Shown: positions 30,651-42,200 of the stretch, piece by piece | How the letters are laid out: every line of letters starts with the position of its first letter | Numbering within the stretch: the first letter of the stretch is position 1 | Origin: Oreocharis arfaki | Taxonomy: Eukaryota > Chordata > Aves > Passeriformes > Paramythiidae | Assembly (NCBI GenBank): GCA_013398015.1 | Contig: VZRR01011618.1 | Location: 2,297,340 to 2,361,339 of the forward strand | Direction: 5' to 3' | Length of the DNA stretch: 64,000 nt | The notes under the pieces: generated by a model | The model's database searches: none | Told to the model about the DNA's origin: nothing | What the model saw: the letters and a program-made list of their open reading frames with translations, nothing else | Position numbers and translations under genes: made by a program

Positions 30651-33600
30651 GTGCCTGCAGTGGTCTTCGATGGATTGTGCCCAAACCTGCTACTGCTTTT
30701 AGCTTCCTGGCTTTTTTTTACCCCCTTGCCCCAGAAGATTTTAAGTTTCTCCCTCCAGCCAAGGAGTCTTTCACACTTTCTGGTGGCCCCATGGAGCTGC
30801 TGGGCAGACGTGGGGAGTCTTGCTGCCTTTCGGCTGCGTGTGTACAGTCTCTGCTCATTTCCCCTGAAAGCGGTGGCTGCCAGACTTGAAAGACACCTCT
30901 TGCTCCCCCTGCTCTTCCCTAATACAGCCCTTAATTAATACTGAAGGCTGCCACCACTTTTGAGTAGGACAGTGCAGATCCTCGGGATATTAGTCAAACA
31001 CCACAGAGATTTATGAACTCATCAGCGTGACCAGGGTACTCAGAAAAGAAGCTAAACCCTTCAATTTAAAATTCTCCTACACCATCAGGAATTTCAACTT
31101 CATCTACAAGTTCTTCATACTGTGAAAGTTCACTAGTTGTTATTTCATTTCTAGTGAGGATTATGTCCTAATATGGACATTTTTGCAGCATTCAGCTGAA
31201 TTCTGAAGATATACGATGTACCCTGGTAGCCCTTCCTCCCGTTAAAAACAACCTATTAACTCAGAGCCTTATGAAAGCCCAAATCATATCTGGTCTCTGT
31301 TTCTAGCAGAGACGGCTCAGCAACCTCTCTCTCCCCATCTCAACAGCACACAGTGCCACAATTACACAAGGCATTGTGGCAGGAGCATGGGACATCAGTG
31401 AAAATCTCTGTTCTTTTTTGGGATGCAAGCATACTTTTCAAATTTCCTAAAAGGAGAGATTATTTGGTTTTGGCCCAGAATCTGAAACCACTCACAGGCC
31501 ACACACAAGTTACCGAGTAAGCAGACGACATCCTTTTCTTAAACCCTTATGGACACAAACAGATTTTGAAAACATGTAGTTCAACCACCTCAGCAAATTG
31601 CTTCCCCAGTGTGTTGGTGTTGGGAGCCCAGTGCCTGCCCTCCCTCCTCCTCCTAACCCCCCATTCACTGTTTACAGCAAGAAAGACATTAGTGCTGGAC
31701 TGAACCTGCTCCAGTTCTTTTATATAGATTTAGACCGTATAATTTGATCGTGACCACAGGCAGTTTTATTGCTCTGATTTATACGTAGCCTTGCAGGGGT
31801 TTGGGGCTTTTTTCCCTTTACATGGTAAGAAAGCAAAACTCACAGCAGTTTTCTCCTTCCCTGCTGCAGCCTGACCACAAGCTGAGGGATCTCCACAGGG
31901 CTGCCACCCTCCCTCTGCCCCTGCTGTGGTCTCAGAGGGGAATACACACAGTGCAGGAGCTGGCTGAAGCTTCTCCTCAAGCACAAATCCTGCCTGTGTC
32001 CCTCACTGCCTCACAGCACTTGGCTTGTCCTGCCCAAGAGAATGGTCCAAGTGACACCCAGGGTAATCGATGTTGCTGCTCCCCCTATCCACGAGTGTGA
32101 TACCCCCACAGAAACTCCAGTGTCATTCCCTCTCTAGCCTGCTAATCCTCCTCCCAGGGAAGTCAGTAAAAGGTTTCTTTGACCAAGCCATCACTTTTAC
32201 AATCCAAACAGCAGAGGATAAAAATCCAGGCAGCTCTGCCATGGAGTTAAGGGAGATGTGGCTGTCGGGCCAGGCATGTTGCTACCAACCATCTGCATTC
32301 CCAGGGCACACTAAATCTGGGATCTGTATTAGTATTCTCCAGCAGGCATCTGGCAGATATTAAATACCAGCCTCCCCGGAGAACTTGTTACCTCCTCATG
32401 CTTGACTGGGTGAATATAAGTGAGCGCCGTGCTTGTATCTGCTACCTGAAGAGGCAAGATGAAGCCTATCTGAAACATGCCAAGACCCCGTATCTGTCAT
32501 TACCACACCAATTTCCTGAATGAAAATCCTGCCTTTCATTTAATCTGTCTTCTCTCTCATTACGTGACCAGAACATGCTGTACTAACTACAAAGACAGGT
32601 CAGTATGTGACTCAAAACCTAATTTCTGTTACTTACCTAAATGATTACTGCCTGGACGAGCATGATGCTTTGGAATAAGAATAACAAAGCCCACCAATCG
32701 TTCTGCCCCGTCACTGGCATGTGAAGAACTAATTTTGCACTGGGCCATGGGCTTAGAGAAAAGGTTCATCAGAAATCCAGTCATCTCACCTTGGTAACCT
32801 CATCTTCACAACAACGTGTACTTTTTCCCAGCTTCTCTACCTTTTGTCCTTTTCTGCACCCAGAAAGTTTCTTCTTACACTTCTCTGAGTGTGTAGTATT
32901 TCCTAACTTTTCTCTTTGCTACTAAGTTCTCCTCTTGAAGATCCCACAAAATGGTGTCTTTTGGCTCAAACCCTGCTGTTACATTCTTGTTTCTCACACC
33001 TCTGTATAGCAGCTGGTCAAAGGCCTTCGGATCCCTCTCCTCCCTCAGCCCTCCTCCTCCTCCTCCTCCCGCACAACTGGTCCAGGCTACTTCTGCTGCT
33101 CTGTAAATCATTTTACCTGAGTAAAGCCTTTTGACTATAATCTGCCATGATTTCCATAAAGGATTCTCAGCTTCTCTCTAATACTCTGAGATCACTGGCA
33201 CCTTGTGTCCTACCCCATCAAGCAATAATTTTGCAAAATTTTGAAGTAGAAATCACATCCTCCCTAGTTATGGGGTTCACACTGACCAAATATTCCCGGC
33301 ATTTTCTTTTGCCTCACTCAACATAATAATTGCCTGGAAAAAGAATTTCAAAATTACTTGCAGAACTGTTACCAGAAGACTCACAGGTGACATGAGCCAC
33401 CACCCACTTCACGCACACCCAGAGGCAAATTGGGAATTCTGTGCACATCTGCACCCTTTAAGTGTAGAGAGACATCATCCTTTCTTTCTGGTATCAATAA
33501 CCACAGCTTTCAAGGGCCATTTCCTCTTCTCGTGCCTTATTCAGCTGACATGGCCTTCAAATCCCCACTGGTTTGGGCCATCAGCCCCGTATCTCACAAA

Positions 33601-35243
33601 ACACAAGGTTAAGTGAAGCAAATTCAGGAGGACATTTCTATTCTGCCCTCAGGACTTAACTATGGGAAGGTTTTGAGGTTGGAAAAGAATAGTTTTTCAT
33701 TATGGTCACAGAAAGAAAGAATAAGCTAAAGCCACTGCTGATACAGGCACTGAGGAAAGGCCCTTTGGGCTGATACTTAGAGAAGCTCATTTCTATCCTC
33801 ACTCAAGTGCTACAGAGGTTAAAGACCTGCTACAACCTGCCATAAAAGGCAAACCCCACATTAATAGGAAATGTGTTCCCCTCCCCCATTCCAAATGTAT
33901 TTTTTATGAGTAAACATTTCTGTATTAAGACTTACTGTCTTCAAAGATCCCTTTTATGTCCCAAAGGCAACCATTTAAGTGTTCTTATAACAACCGTTAC
34001 TTATCTTTACAATGGGCAGTGCATGTGAACTCAGTGTCTGAAACTTTAATTTTGCTATATATTTTTTAGTAACTACATATAAATCCAGCCTGTTTCAAGT
34101 GTCAGTGACTCTACGTGACCAAAAGATAGCCTTGGATCTTATTTCATCTGCAAAGACATTGTTCTGAGTGGAATTAGAAGCAGCACAAAAATTTGCAAAA
34201 CTCTCAACCCTTTTAACTTGCTTGCAGAAGTGATGCAGAACACACAGAGCTCAGAAAAAGAGATGCAAATGTTTTTCACACATTCAGTCATCTCATATCT
34301 ATTTTAAGAGTCGCTGCTCCAGCAGTTGAAACACAGGACCCTGCAGTAAAGATGTTTTAAGGACGTCTTTGTAACAGCACAGGAAAGTTCCTCTGGAGTT
34401 TTCAAAGGGAAAAAACTGCACGAAACAAGAGTACTGCCAGCTCCTCTGCAGCTGATCACAATATTAGAGCATGCATGTGCACAGCAGACTAATGTGAAGG
34501 AAAGCTGAAAGTAAGTTTCTCTCCGAAGCTGTCAGCCCATGACAGTGATTTTATCCTTCCATCACCTGGCACACAAGAGTCTAATTACAAAGGACTTTGC
34601 TAAGGCCACTGTCTATTGCTAGACTGGGTGAATATACATGTCTATCGAGTGTCTATTGCTTGGATCAGGATTAAACCCAGAAGCTCTCCATGGCGTCTGT
34701 AAATTCATCCAGGTGTGTCCAAAACTCCACCCAGGTTCTTGGAGCTCACCCATAGACTATGCATGTAGGCAAGAGTTTTAAACTGAGAAAAATTGTTTTC
34801 TCTTGTTTTGATACAGAATATTTACATAGCTATTAACAACATGATGTTCTCCAGCTGAGTTCCAGGTAAGATCACCCAAAAAACTTTCTCACATCAGAGC
34901 AAGCATGGCCCTTTGGAATACAGTCAATTTCTGTACCCCCACACGGTCTCTCCACTACAGATACCGAAAATACCTTCACTGCAAGAACTTAACCTTATCT
35001 TCCCCAACCCTGCAAAACTCTTTTATCGTCCCCTTTGGACAGCAGCAAGGTGACACCTAAGACATGTGAACAAGGTAAGGCAGCACCCAGGGGCAGCAAC
35101 ACCCTCTTGCAGGCGGTGGGGAGTGGGAAATGGCAACTTCCCCACAGTCTGACCCGTTAAGTGTTTCCGTGTGACCGATGCCATAAACATGCTAACCAGA
35201 TGCTGATGGATGGGCCTGGAGGCCCAAAGAACAACCCGAGTTC
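30651..35243. other. Unique non-coding sequence, no gene seen
   Basis: Open frames are short chance frames. A (TCC)n repeat at 33051-33069 lies in a pyrimidine-rich segment. No other structure is recognised. Confidence 0.5.
33051..33069. repeat. (CCT)n microsatellite
   Basis: Six consecutive CTC/CCT trinucleotide units lie in a longer pyrimidine-rich tract. This is an ordinary trinucleotide repeat. Confidence 0.85.
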
Positions 35244-35370
35244 ATTATATAAACGAGGCAGAGAAGGGAAGTCAAGCAGCTTTCCCAAAATCATGAAGGA
35301 AGTTTGGGACTTCATCAGGAACTGAAACTAATTTTCTCCAGACTCAGTTCTGTGCCTTCACTGTAGGGAG
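35244..35370 (-). repeat. MIR-type SINE relic
   Basis: The plus strand shows 'GAGGCAGAGAAGGGAAGTCA', then 'CAGCTTTCCCAAAATCATGA', then 'GGGACTTCATCAGGAACTGA', then 'AGACTCAGTTCTGTGCCTTC'. In order and spacing these match the reverse complement of MIR: GAGGCACAGAGAAGG, GACTTGCCCAAGGTCACA, GGCAGAGCTGGGA, and the tRNA-derived head. It covers about 125 bases of core and head. It is highly diverged and inert. Confidence 0.6.
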
Positions 35371-37072
35371 CCACCAAAAAATTGGGTATCTTCACACAAG
35401 CAGCCTCTGGGAGTCGGATCGGCTTCCCACAACACATAATAATTCCTCTCGTTAAAATGGGACGTGCAAACCAGTGCCTAAAGTCCTCACCTTTGTGTTT
35501 CTCTGGTTTTACTTTATAGTGTGGTTGTAAATGCCTCTGAAAGAACATCATCAGCTGTACCTGCAAACTGACACAGATTTAGCTTAACCTCAACCCTCAC
35601 TTGCAAGAAGGCACTTGCACACATTAACACAGGACATGGATATTCACACCGGCCAGGATGTAGGAGAGGATTCTGCTTAGTTCCCCCCATCACTGCTGGT
35701 CCACACCACAAAGAGCAGCCACAAACCAGGGTGAGCCTCAGGTAGAAAAACTGAAAGATCATTTTATCACCTCACAAACAGAACAAAAATTTCATTTGGG
35801 AAAAATCTAAATATTACCCAACACTCTGGCTCCAGGGTCAGCGGTGCTGACTCCTTATCACCCTCTCTTGGCTCAGAGCATCTCGTTCAGTGCATAAAAT
35901 CTCTGCTTTCTTTAAATGATTAAACTATTGTTAAAGCAGCACGCACAGGGCCAGGGGCTTAGAACAAGATACCTCTTCTATTGGATGGTTTTCAGGAATG
36001 TCAGACACTGATCTTTTATATCAATACAACTGAAGCCATCAAAACATCTACTTTAACTGTTTACTTAAGGATGCATCTGTTGCAAGCTGTGATTTTTTCT
36101 GAAAATCTGTCAGTCAGGAGCTGATCACTGTAAGAGAAGAGAACAGACTAGAACAGCTTTCTGGCTAAAATGGCACCATTGAATCCCTGCAAATGTCGCT
36201 GTATTTTAAAAATCAGATACTGGTGGCAATAAATATAAATATTTTGCTTACAATACTCCTGTTCTTATTTATGATTTACTTACAATTGGAAGCATTTTCA
36301 ATGGGATGGCTTTAAAAAGACCTGGGATTCCAGGGGAAGAAAAGGGGTATAAAAAAAAGAAGGAGAAAACCCCCACTGAGCTCTCTAACAAACTACAGAA
36401 AAGGCAGAATTGATTTCAGTCAAGTTTATGTGAAAACTTTTTTGTTTGTGTTCATGTGGGACCACATTCAATTTTTTTTATTTAATTTCATTTTGGACTT
36501 AGCCTGCATGCCCAAAGTTTTGCTCAATTCTTTCCAGCAAGGTTTGCCTGATTTCAACCCAACACCACTATGGGAGTCACAGAACACCCAGCGTAGGTCA
36601 TTTTTCAACACGTGTAAAGTCACGAGTTTAACATAATCCTGAAGAAGTTTGCATGAAAATACTATAGCCCCTTCATTCCTTCAAGAGCTAAATTTACAAT
36701 CTTGGCTGAGGTTTTATTCTCTGTCACTATCATTAAAATCAGAGAACTCATCCTGTCAAGCATAGTCCCCACACAGATTTCATGGGATATCAATTTCAGA
36801 ATTTAGGGTTTCTGCAATTTTTGTCTCACTTGGTTCTGGAAAAAACTGTAGCCCCTAATTATGAGCCCACTGTGCTAGGTACTGGACAAAGGCACTGCTG
36901 AATTAGTTTAAGTTCAGTAATATCCTATTTGTGCTACTGAGCATTTTCATACCCTTATGCAACTAAGAGGAACAAAGCTGACTGCAGCATCGTGATGCTC
37001 TCAGAGGCACTGGATGATGCATAGACAACTTGTGTTCAGCTCTCCTGAAGGGAAAGAAACAACGCCTCCGTT
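35371..37072. other. Unique non-coding sequence, no gene seen
   Basis: There are only short chance frames. No repeat is recognised. Confidence 0.5.
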
Positions 37073-37195
37073 TGGCAGATGGGCATGAGAATTTGAGTCA
37101 TCTGACCATGATTACATGGCATATCACTGGGAGAGGAAGGGCTTACTAGTGGATATGATGAACCAAGGAACCTGGGCTAAGACTTCTGTACTATC
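37073..37195 (-). repeat. Candidate MIR-type SINE relic
   Basis: The plus strand reads 'GGCAGATGGGCATGAGAATT', 'GAGTCATCTGACCATGATTA', then GGAACCTGGGCTAAGACTTCTG. These resemble the reverse complement of MIR (CAGATGGGGAAACTGAGG, AGTGACTTGCCCAAGGTCA, GGATTCGAACCCAGGTCTCCTG). Divergence is high, so this is a moderate-confidence call. A second MIR fragment in the opposite orientation follows about 115 bases later. Confidence 0.45.
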
Positions 37196-37310
37196 ATCGA
37201 CGTCCCACGTACACCACATATGAAATTCCAAAATCCCAGAGATAATCACTTCTCGACATCCCTCTGAAACAGCTCAACCCATTTCAGCCACTTTGGCCCT
37301 GGAAAAAAAT

Positions 37311-37402
37311 CCTCTGTGCTCCCTGTCTGCAGAATGGGAGCAACGACATCTCCCTGCCTTGCCAGGATGTTCACGTGCAGACAGAGGCTGAAGTGCTGAG
37401 GC
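37311..37402 (+). repeat. MIR-type SINE core and 3' fragment
   Basis: The sequence 'CTCTGTGCTCCCTGTCTGCA' followed by 'GAATGGGAGCAACGACATCT' and 'CCCTGCCTTGCCAGGATGTT' follows the MIR core (CTCTGTGCCTCAGTTTCCCCATCTGTAAAATGGG, then AACAACACTTACCTGCCTC and GGTGTTGTGAGGAT). The 198-codon minus-strand frame at 37246-37842 runs antisense through this SINE, which argues against that frame being a gene. Confidence 0.6.
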
Positions 37403-39203
37403 AGTGTGAGGGTTGCACAAAGCAAGAAATCCCCCCACAAGATCTGGGCTCCCAGAAGCCACCAGAAAGCACAATTCATCTTCTCAAATTTTAAAAAATA
37501 ACAAAAATAGTGCAGTGGAACTGGCTGTGTCCTCTCAGGCCTCTGCCTCTCACTCATCACCACACAAAACCATGAAAACAGACCACCTGATTTCATAGGG
37601 TACAGTTTAACAAGGTGAGGAACAATGCCAAGTCCTCTTTCCACTGCAAGGTCTATGGATGTCTTCTCAAGGCCATGAAGAAATTCTTTAGGAGGTGCTA
37701 GGAATACAAGCCCTGTTTCTCGGTGCTGGTACTGGATGCACAGCATTTCCAAGAACATTTTTCTTTGCCACTCGTCTGACCTCAGGAGCAGTCCCACTGC
37801 TCTGTGCAGGCAGCCATAGAATGCTCTGCCAACCCCTATCAATTATTTAGCATCCAAAGGTAGACTTAATCTGTGTGATAAAAGGATGGATTTTATCTAA
37901 GGCTTGTTCCCCTTAAAGTGATTTACACAACTGGCCTCTCTAGTTGCTTCCCTTAACATAATTATTTACTTTTGCATTAACAGCCTTCCTCCACTTGGGT
38001 TATTTTTAGGTGCTTTTTGTAGCCTTGAGAATTTACTATGGTTTTTTTCCCTTGTCTTTTTAGTGGGGATTTTAAATTTCCCATCTCTCTGAATGGGCTG
38101 TTAAAACACTAGTTTTGCCAATGCTGATGTAACACGGGAGCAGGTCCGGGAAGCAGCTCCCCTGGCTGTGTTGACATCCAAGTGTTGAGTTTGCCTCTGA
38201 CTTGAGAAGCCATGGGGTGAGATTCCAGTTCAGAGCTGGCAGTCAGGGCTCCCAGACTGCTCACCAGGCTATGGACTGACAAACATGAATGAGAGGCTTT
38301 AAAGCATTAATGTAGTTCCACCTTGGTTCCTCGCTTTAACCTCACTCCGCAATTTTGGCAAAGTTGGGAAGACTGGGATTTTTCCATCTAACATTAAATC
38401 AGGCATGAAGCCCTCAAGGGAATAAAGCAGACACCTGCACAATGTGATTCTGTCCACCCTAATGCAAAAGCATCCCAAACTAACACTTGGGCAGCCAACT
38501 TTCACCAAAATAACTCCCATCCTTGATCGTCCCATGATTATGGCAGGCTGAAATGCCACGGTTAATGGATGGTGTTGGGAGAATTGATTTATAAAACCTG
38601 TGCAAATTCACAGATGTTCAGGCAACAAGCTGCCAGAGATACTAAAATTTCAAACTATGGGGATGTGCTGGCAGAGGAGACAATCCAGGAGATAATCCAT
38701 TATCACCACTGGATTTTCTTACTTGACTATAAATGACCAATCCACAACAGGTAAGTTTGACATCAGTTAAAAAGCTTTTATTCAGGCACCTTCTGAGGGG
38801 TACTTTAATGAAGTCTAAGGTGGCTCCACAGAAAAGAAGACTTATCTGTACTTGCCAGAATAAACTTTCGGAGCTTACAAAGTAACAAAAATGTGGAAGC
38901 AATTATTAGAACTATTACTAATGATAATATAATACACTCACAAAATACAAAGATCTTCCAGGTGGTACTTAATCGTTGGGTTCACCAGTGCCAGAACCAG
39001 CCTGTGAAGAATAACTTTTTCTATTTTAAATTCATAAAAGCTTTTCAACTTGGCATTCAAGCCTGCAGTGTGGTTAGGGACGAGATAAAATTACTCTGTC
39101 TCCAAAAGTACCTTTGCATCTGAAAAGGGCTGAAATTATAGGAACTTCTGCTATGACAGTGTGGGGGAGCTGTGTACAATCAGGGAATGCTGGCTGATGT
39201 TAC
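37403..39203. other. Unique non-coding sequence, no gene seen
   Basis: Apart from the antisense chance frame already mentioned there is nothing recognisable here. Confidence 0.5.
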
Positions 39204-39275
39204 GAATCATAGAATCATTTAGGTTGAAAATGACCCTTAAGATCATCAAGTCCAATCATAACGCTGTTGTATCAT
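39204..39275 (-). mobile_element. CR1 LINE, very short 3' fragment
   Basis: The plus strand 'GAATCATAGAATCATTTAGG' followed by 'CTTAAGATCATCAAGTCCAA' is the reverse complement of the CR1 3' UTR and its octamer tail (CATAGAAT units at 39207-39217). Only about 70 bases are kept. The subfamily looks different from the copies at 3.7 and 23.4 kb because it has the 'ATCATTTAGGTTG' junction. It is inert. Confidence 0.88.
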
Positions 39276-42200
39276 TGAAGAGCCACGCAACTGGAACCAA
39301 AAAGTCTGTAAACATTAACAGTTATCCACCCTGGGGCTGCACCTTTGCCCACAGGGTTGGCTACAACACAAAGTCAGTAGAGAGGCTTGGGCAAGGAGTT
39401 TCCCCCATGAGGAAAAAAAATCCCAAGAAGTCAGACTCCGATCACTCACTTAAGCAAAGCAAAGGATTGCCTGGCAAGGAGGTATTGCTGACTCTTTTCA
39501 AGAAGAGACTAGGGACCCAGCATTGCAAGCCATGTATGGAGGAGAAAGGGCTGGCAGATGAAAAGACGTGCTTTTGTAGCACAGTTTGCGGCAATCTTAC
39601 TTATCAAAATTCTGCCATGTGATGGAAGAACTAAACCTGCTATTCCCAGAGTGCTCTCTGCCAGGCCCACACACCAGATACTGCTCACAGAACATAAAAA
39701 TGGTGCAGCATGGCTTTAACTTCATCCATCCCTACATGAATCCTTCTAAACTATCCCAAAGAGCAGGTGTCAGGTGACCAGCATGATGCAAAGCTGGCAA
39801 ACCTGCCGCTGTCCTTGATACCCCGTGACTGAGGAACAGTCTCAGCACTGCACCACTCTGAGCATCTGAGACCTCTGGCTGCCCAAAGGGACATGAGTGG
39901 GTACACAAAAGAGACTGCAGGCAATCTGTCCACTCAGAAGAGCTACAGCAGCAAAGAAATACACTTTAAGACCCAACAGAATTAGCTTTATGAAAGGCTG
40001 ACAGAAACAGTCAGAGACGAAACACAGTTCTTGATTGCTGTTGCTCTTGCAGCACCACTGCACTGAAGCCCTACCCAAGGTGGGGGCCACTGAACTCCAT
40101 GCAGTAGATACATGAAAAGAGACAGTGACTGTCAGGAGAATTTCTCAGCCTGAATTACTAGATTTTCCCATCATTCAGTTTTAACCACTTGCCCCCTTCC
40201 CCCCTGGAGCCAATCCCAGCTTTTCTGTTAAACACATCTCTCAGCGTTTTAAGCTGTACACGGCAAAGCAGTGCAGGGCAGGGAAGCGAAGAATGTGCTT
40301 GTACTGCTTACGTTCCTTTTCCTGGAAAATGTGAACCGAACGAAAAACATTCTTTAAGAAGATCCCTGCCCCTCCAGGGTGGACAGAGGAGATTACTTCA
40401 TTGGGGCTGTTCTCATTCTAATTTGCCTGAGTCTCGGGCCACACAAACTATATATTTTTTCAGTGCGCTGAGGTCTGCTGGGATGCTGGCATTTCCTCCT
40501 CCTCATTTACATGGTCTTCCCATAATCTAGCACTAAGACAAGCTGAACTGCACAAGGACTCCCCGTCAATGCCACTTGGGGCTTGCTTACGGAAGACCTC
40601 TGGAGAGCAATGGGAGGTGCTCTCTGCCCTTCTCCTCCGCCTATGAAAGGGCTGAGTGTGCTGCTTCTGCAGAACTAAGCATTCCTGCCAGCCCATAAAT
40701 CAAGTGACCAAACTCCATCCCAATCTCTGATCCACTGCAGAAAAGCCCCATACTCTGCCTTTATAGCACACACAGGGCAAAGAGCTGTATTTCATCAACT
40801 GAAGCCTTAATATCAGAGGAGAGTCGTTACCTCCTGGAAAAAAAAAAGCACAGCCAGAGTCTTACTAGTTCTGCAGCTTGGCTTCCCCATGTTTACACCA
40901 AATGACTTGTTGAACTTCATTATATACAAAGTATTTCCATAGATCAGAGGCAGGGAGACCTGTGCAGCTAACATAAAATAAATTACCACCCTGTGATAAA
41001 TGGTTCTATTAGCAATCCAGATTGTTAAACTCAGATACAACAGGATGAAGGGAGCACTGCCCCATTCATTCTCCCCGCGGCAGATACTGAGTTGTAAATA
41101 GGTTATTTTGTGTGTAAATAACACATTAAAACTCAGCATTAGCCGTGTCTTTTGATAGAGAGGAAATTGTTCCAAATAAATAATTTCGGACAGGAACGTA
41201 AAATAAGCCAGATTTAATAGTGCATGCCTGCTGTAGCTGTGTTAAACATGACTAAAATGATAAACCCCAGAATATACTAATAGTAAACTATGCTCTGACA
41301 TCAAAGTAATGAGGCTGTATTTTTACCCAGCTTTAGAAATGCTAAAATTAGTCTTGACAGAGCCAGACATCAGAAAAATGTTTCAAACATAAACACCATC
41401 AATTTGGGAACTTGGAGTTTGTGTCATGCGGAGGGTGGGGTGGAGAGGGAAAGGTGCATTCTGGGCCTTGTTAAAGTCAGGCAGTTAACATTTAGGAGAA
41501 TTTGTATTTAATCTTTATTACAAGATGAGAAACCCATCTTCCTAAATATCTCTGCCTTCGAAAGAGTGGCTCATTTAAATTTCCCCTACAGCCATGTGCC
41601 TGGGCTTCCTCATGCCTGTAGGTACAGAAGATGTGCCAGTGCCAGCCTGGAGGATGCAGCCCAGCCTTGCCCATGTGGTGCTCTGCACCAAACCCTCCTA
41701 CCCTATACAGCAATATGGACTTCTACATTCAACAGAAAGGTTTTCTGAACTCGAATTGTTACAAGCTGCCCTTCCAGAAGTGGAGACAACAAAACCAAGA
41801 GCCTCTTCCGCAGATCTGGCTTGTCTATAGCTCCTACATACTGTCATTATAAACAGTTCCCATCTCAGTCACACGTACACATGTGCCCCTACTGCAAGAG
41901 AAAAGAGGCGCTTTGACTCCTTGGCCAACATGATTTATGGAAAAATTGAAAATTAGGAGAGACTTCCTGGTGTCATATCTGTGAGGCCAATTTCTGAACA
42001 TCTGATCAATGAGTTACTATAAAAAACTGTCTCAGATGATGTTTAAAATGGCAGCTTCAGAAGACTGAAAATATGGGATGCAAATTTTTAGTACAAAAGG
42101 ACTCTTCGCTACTGCCAGCATCAACAATATCGATCCCTTTTCCCACAGCCATAACTTAATTTGTTAGAGGCTGGAAACATTTGGGACAAATACCAAAGAA

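Noticed and set aside
37246..37842. 198-codon minus-strand frame
   Set aside because: It runs antisense through a MIR-type SINE and has no domain, signal or splice context.
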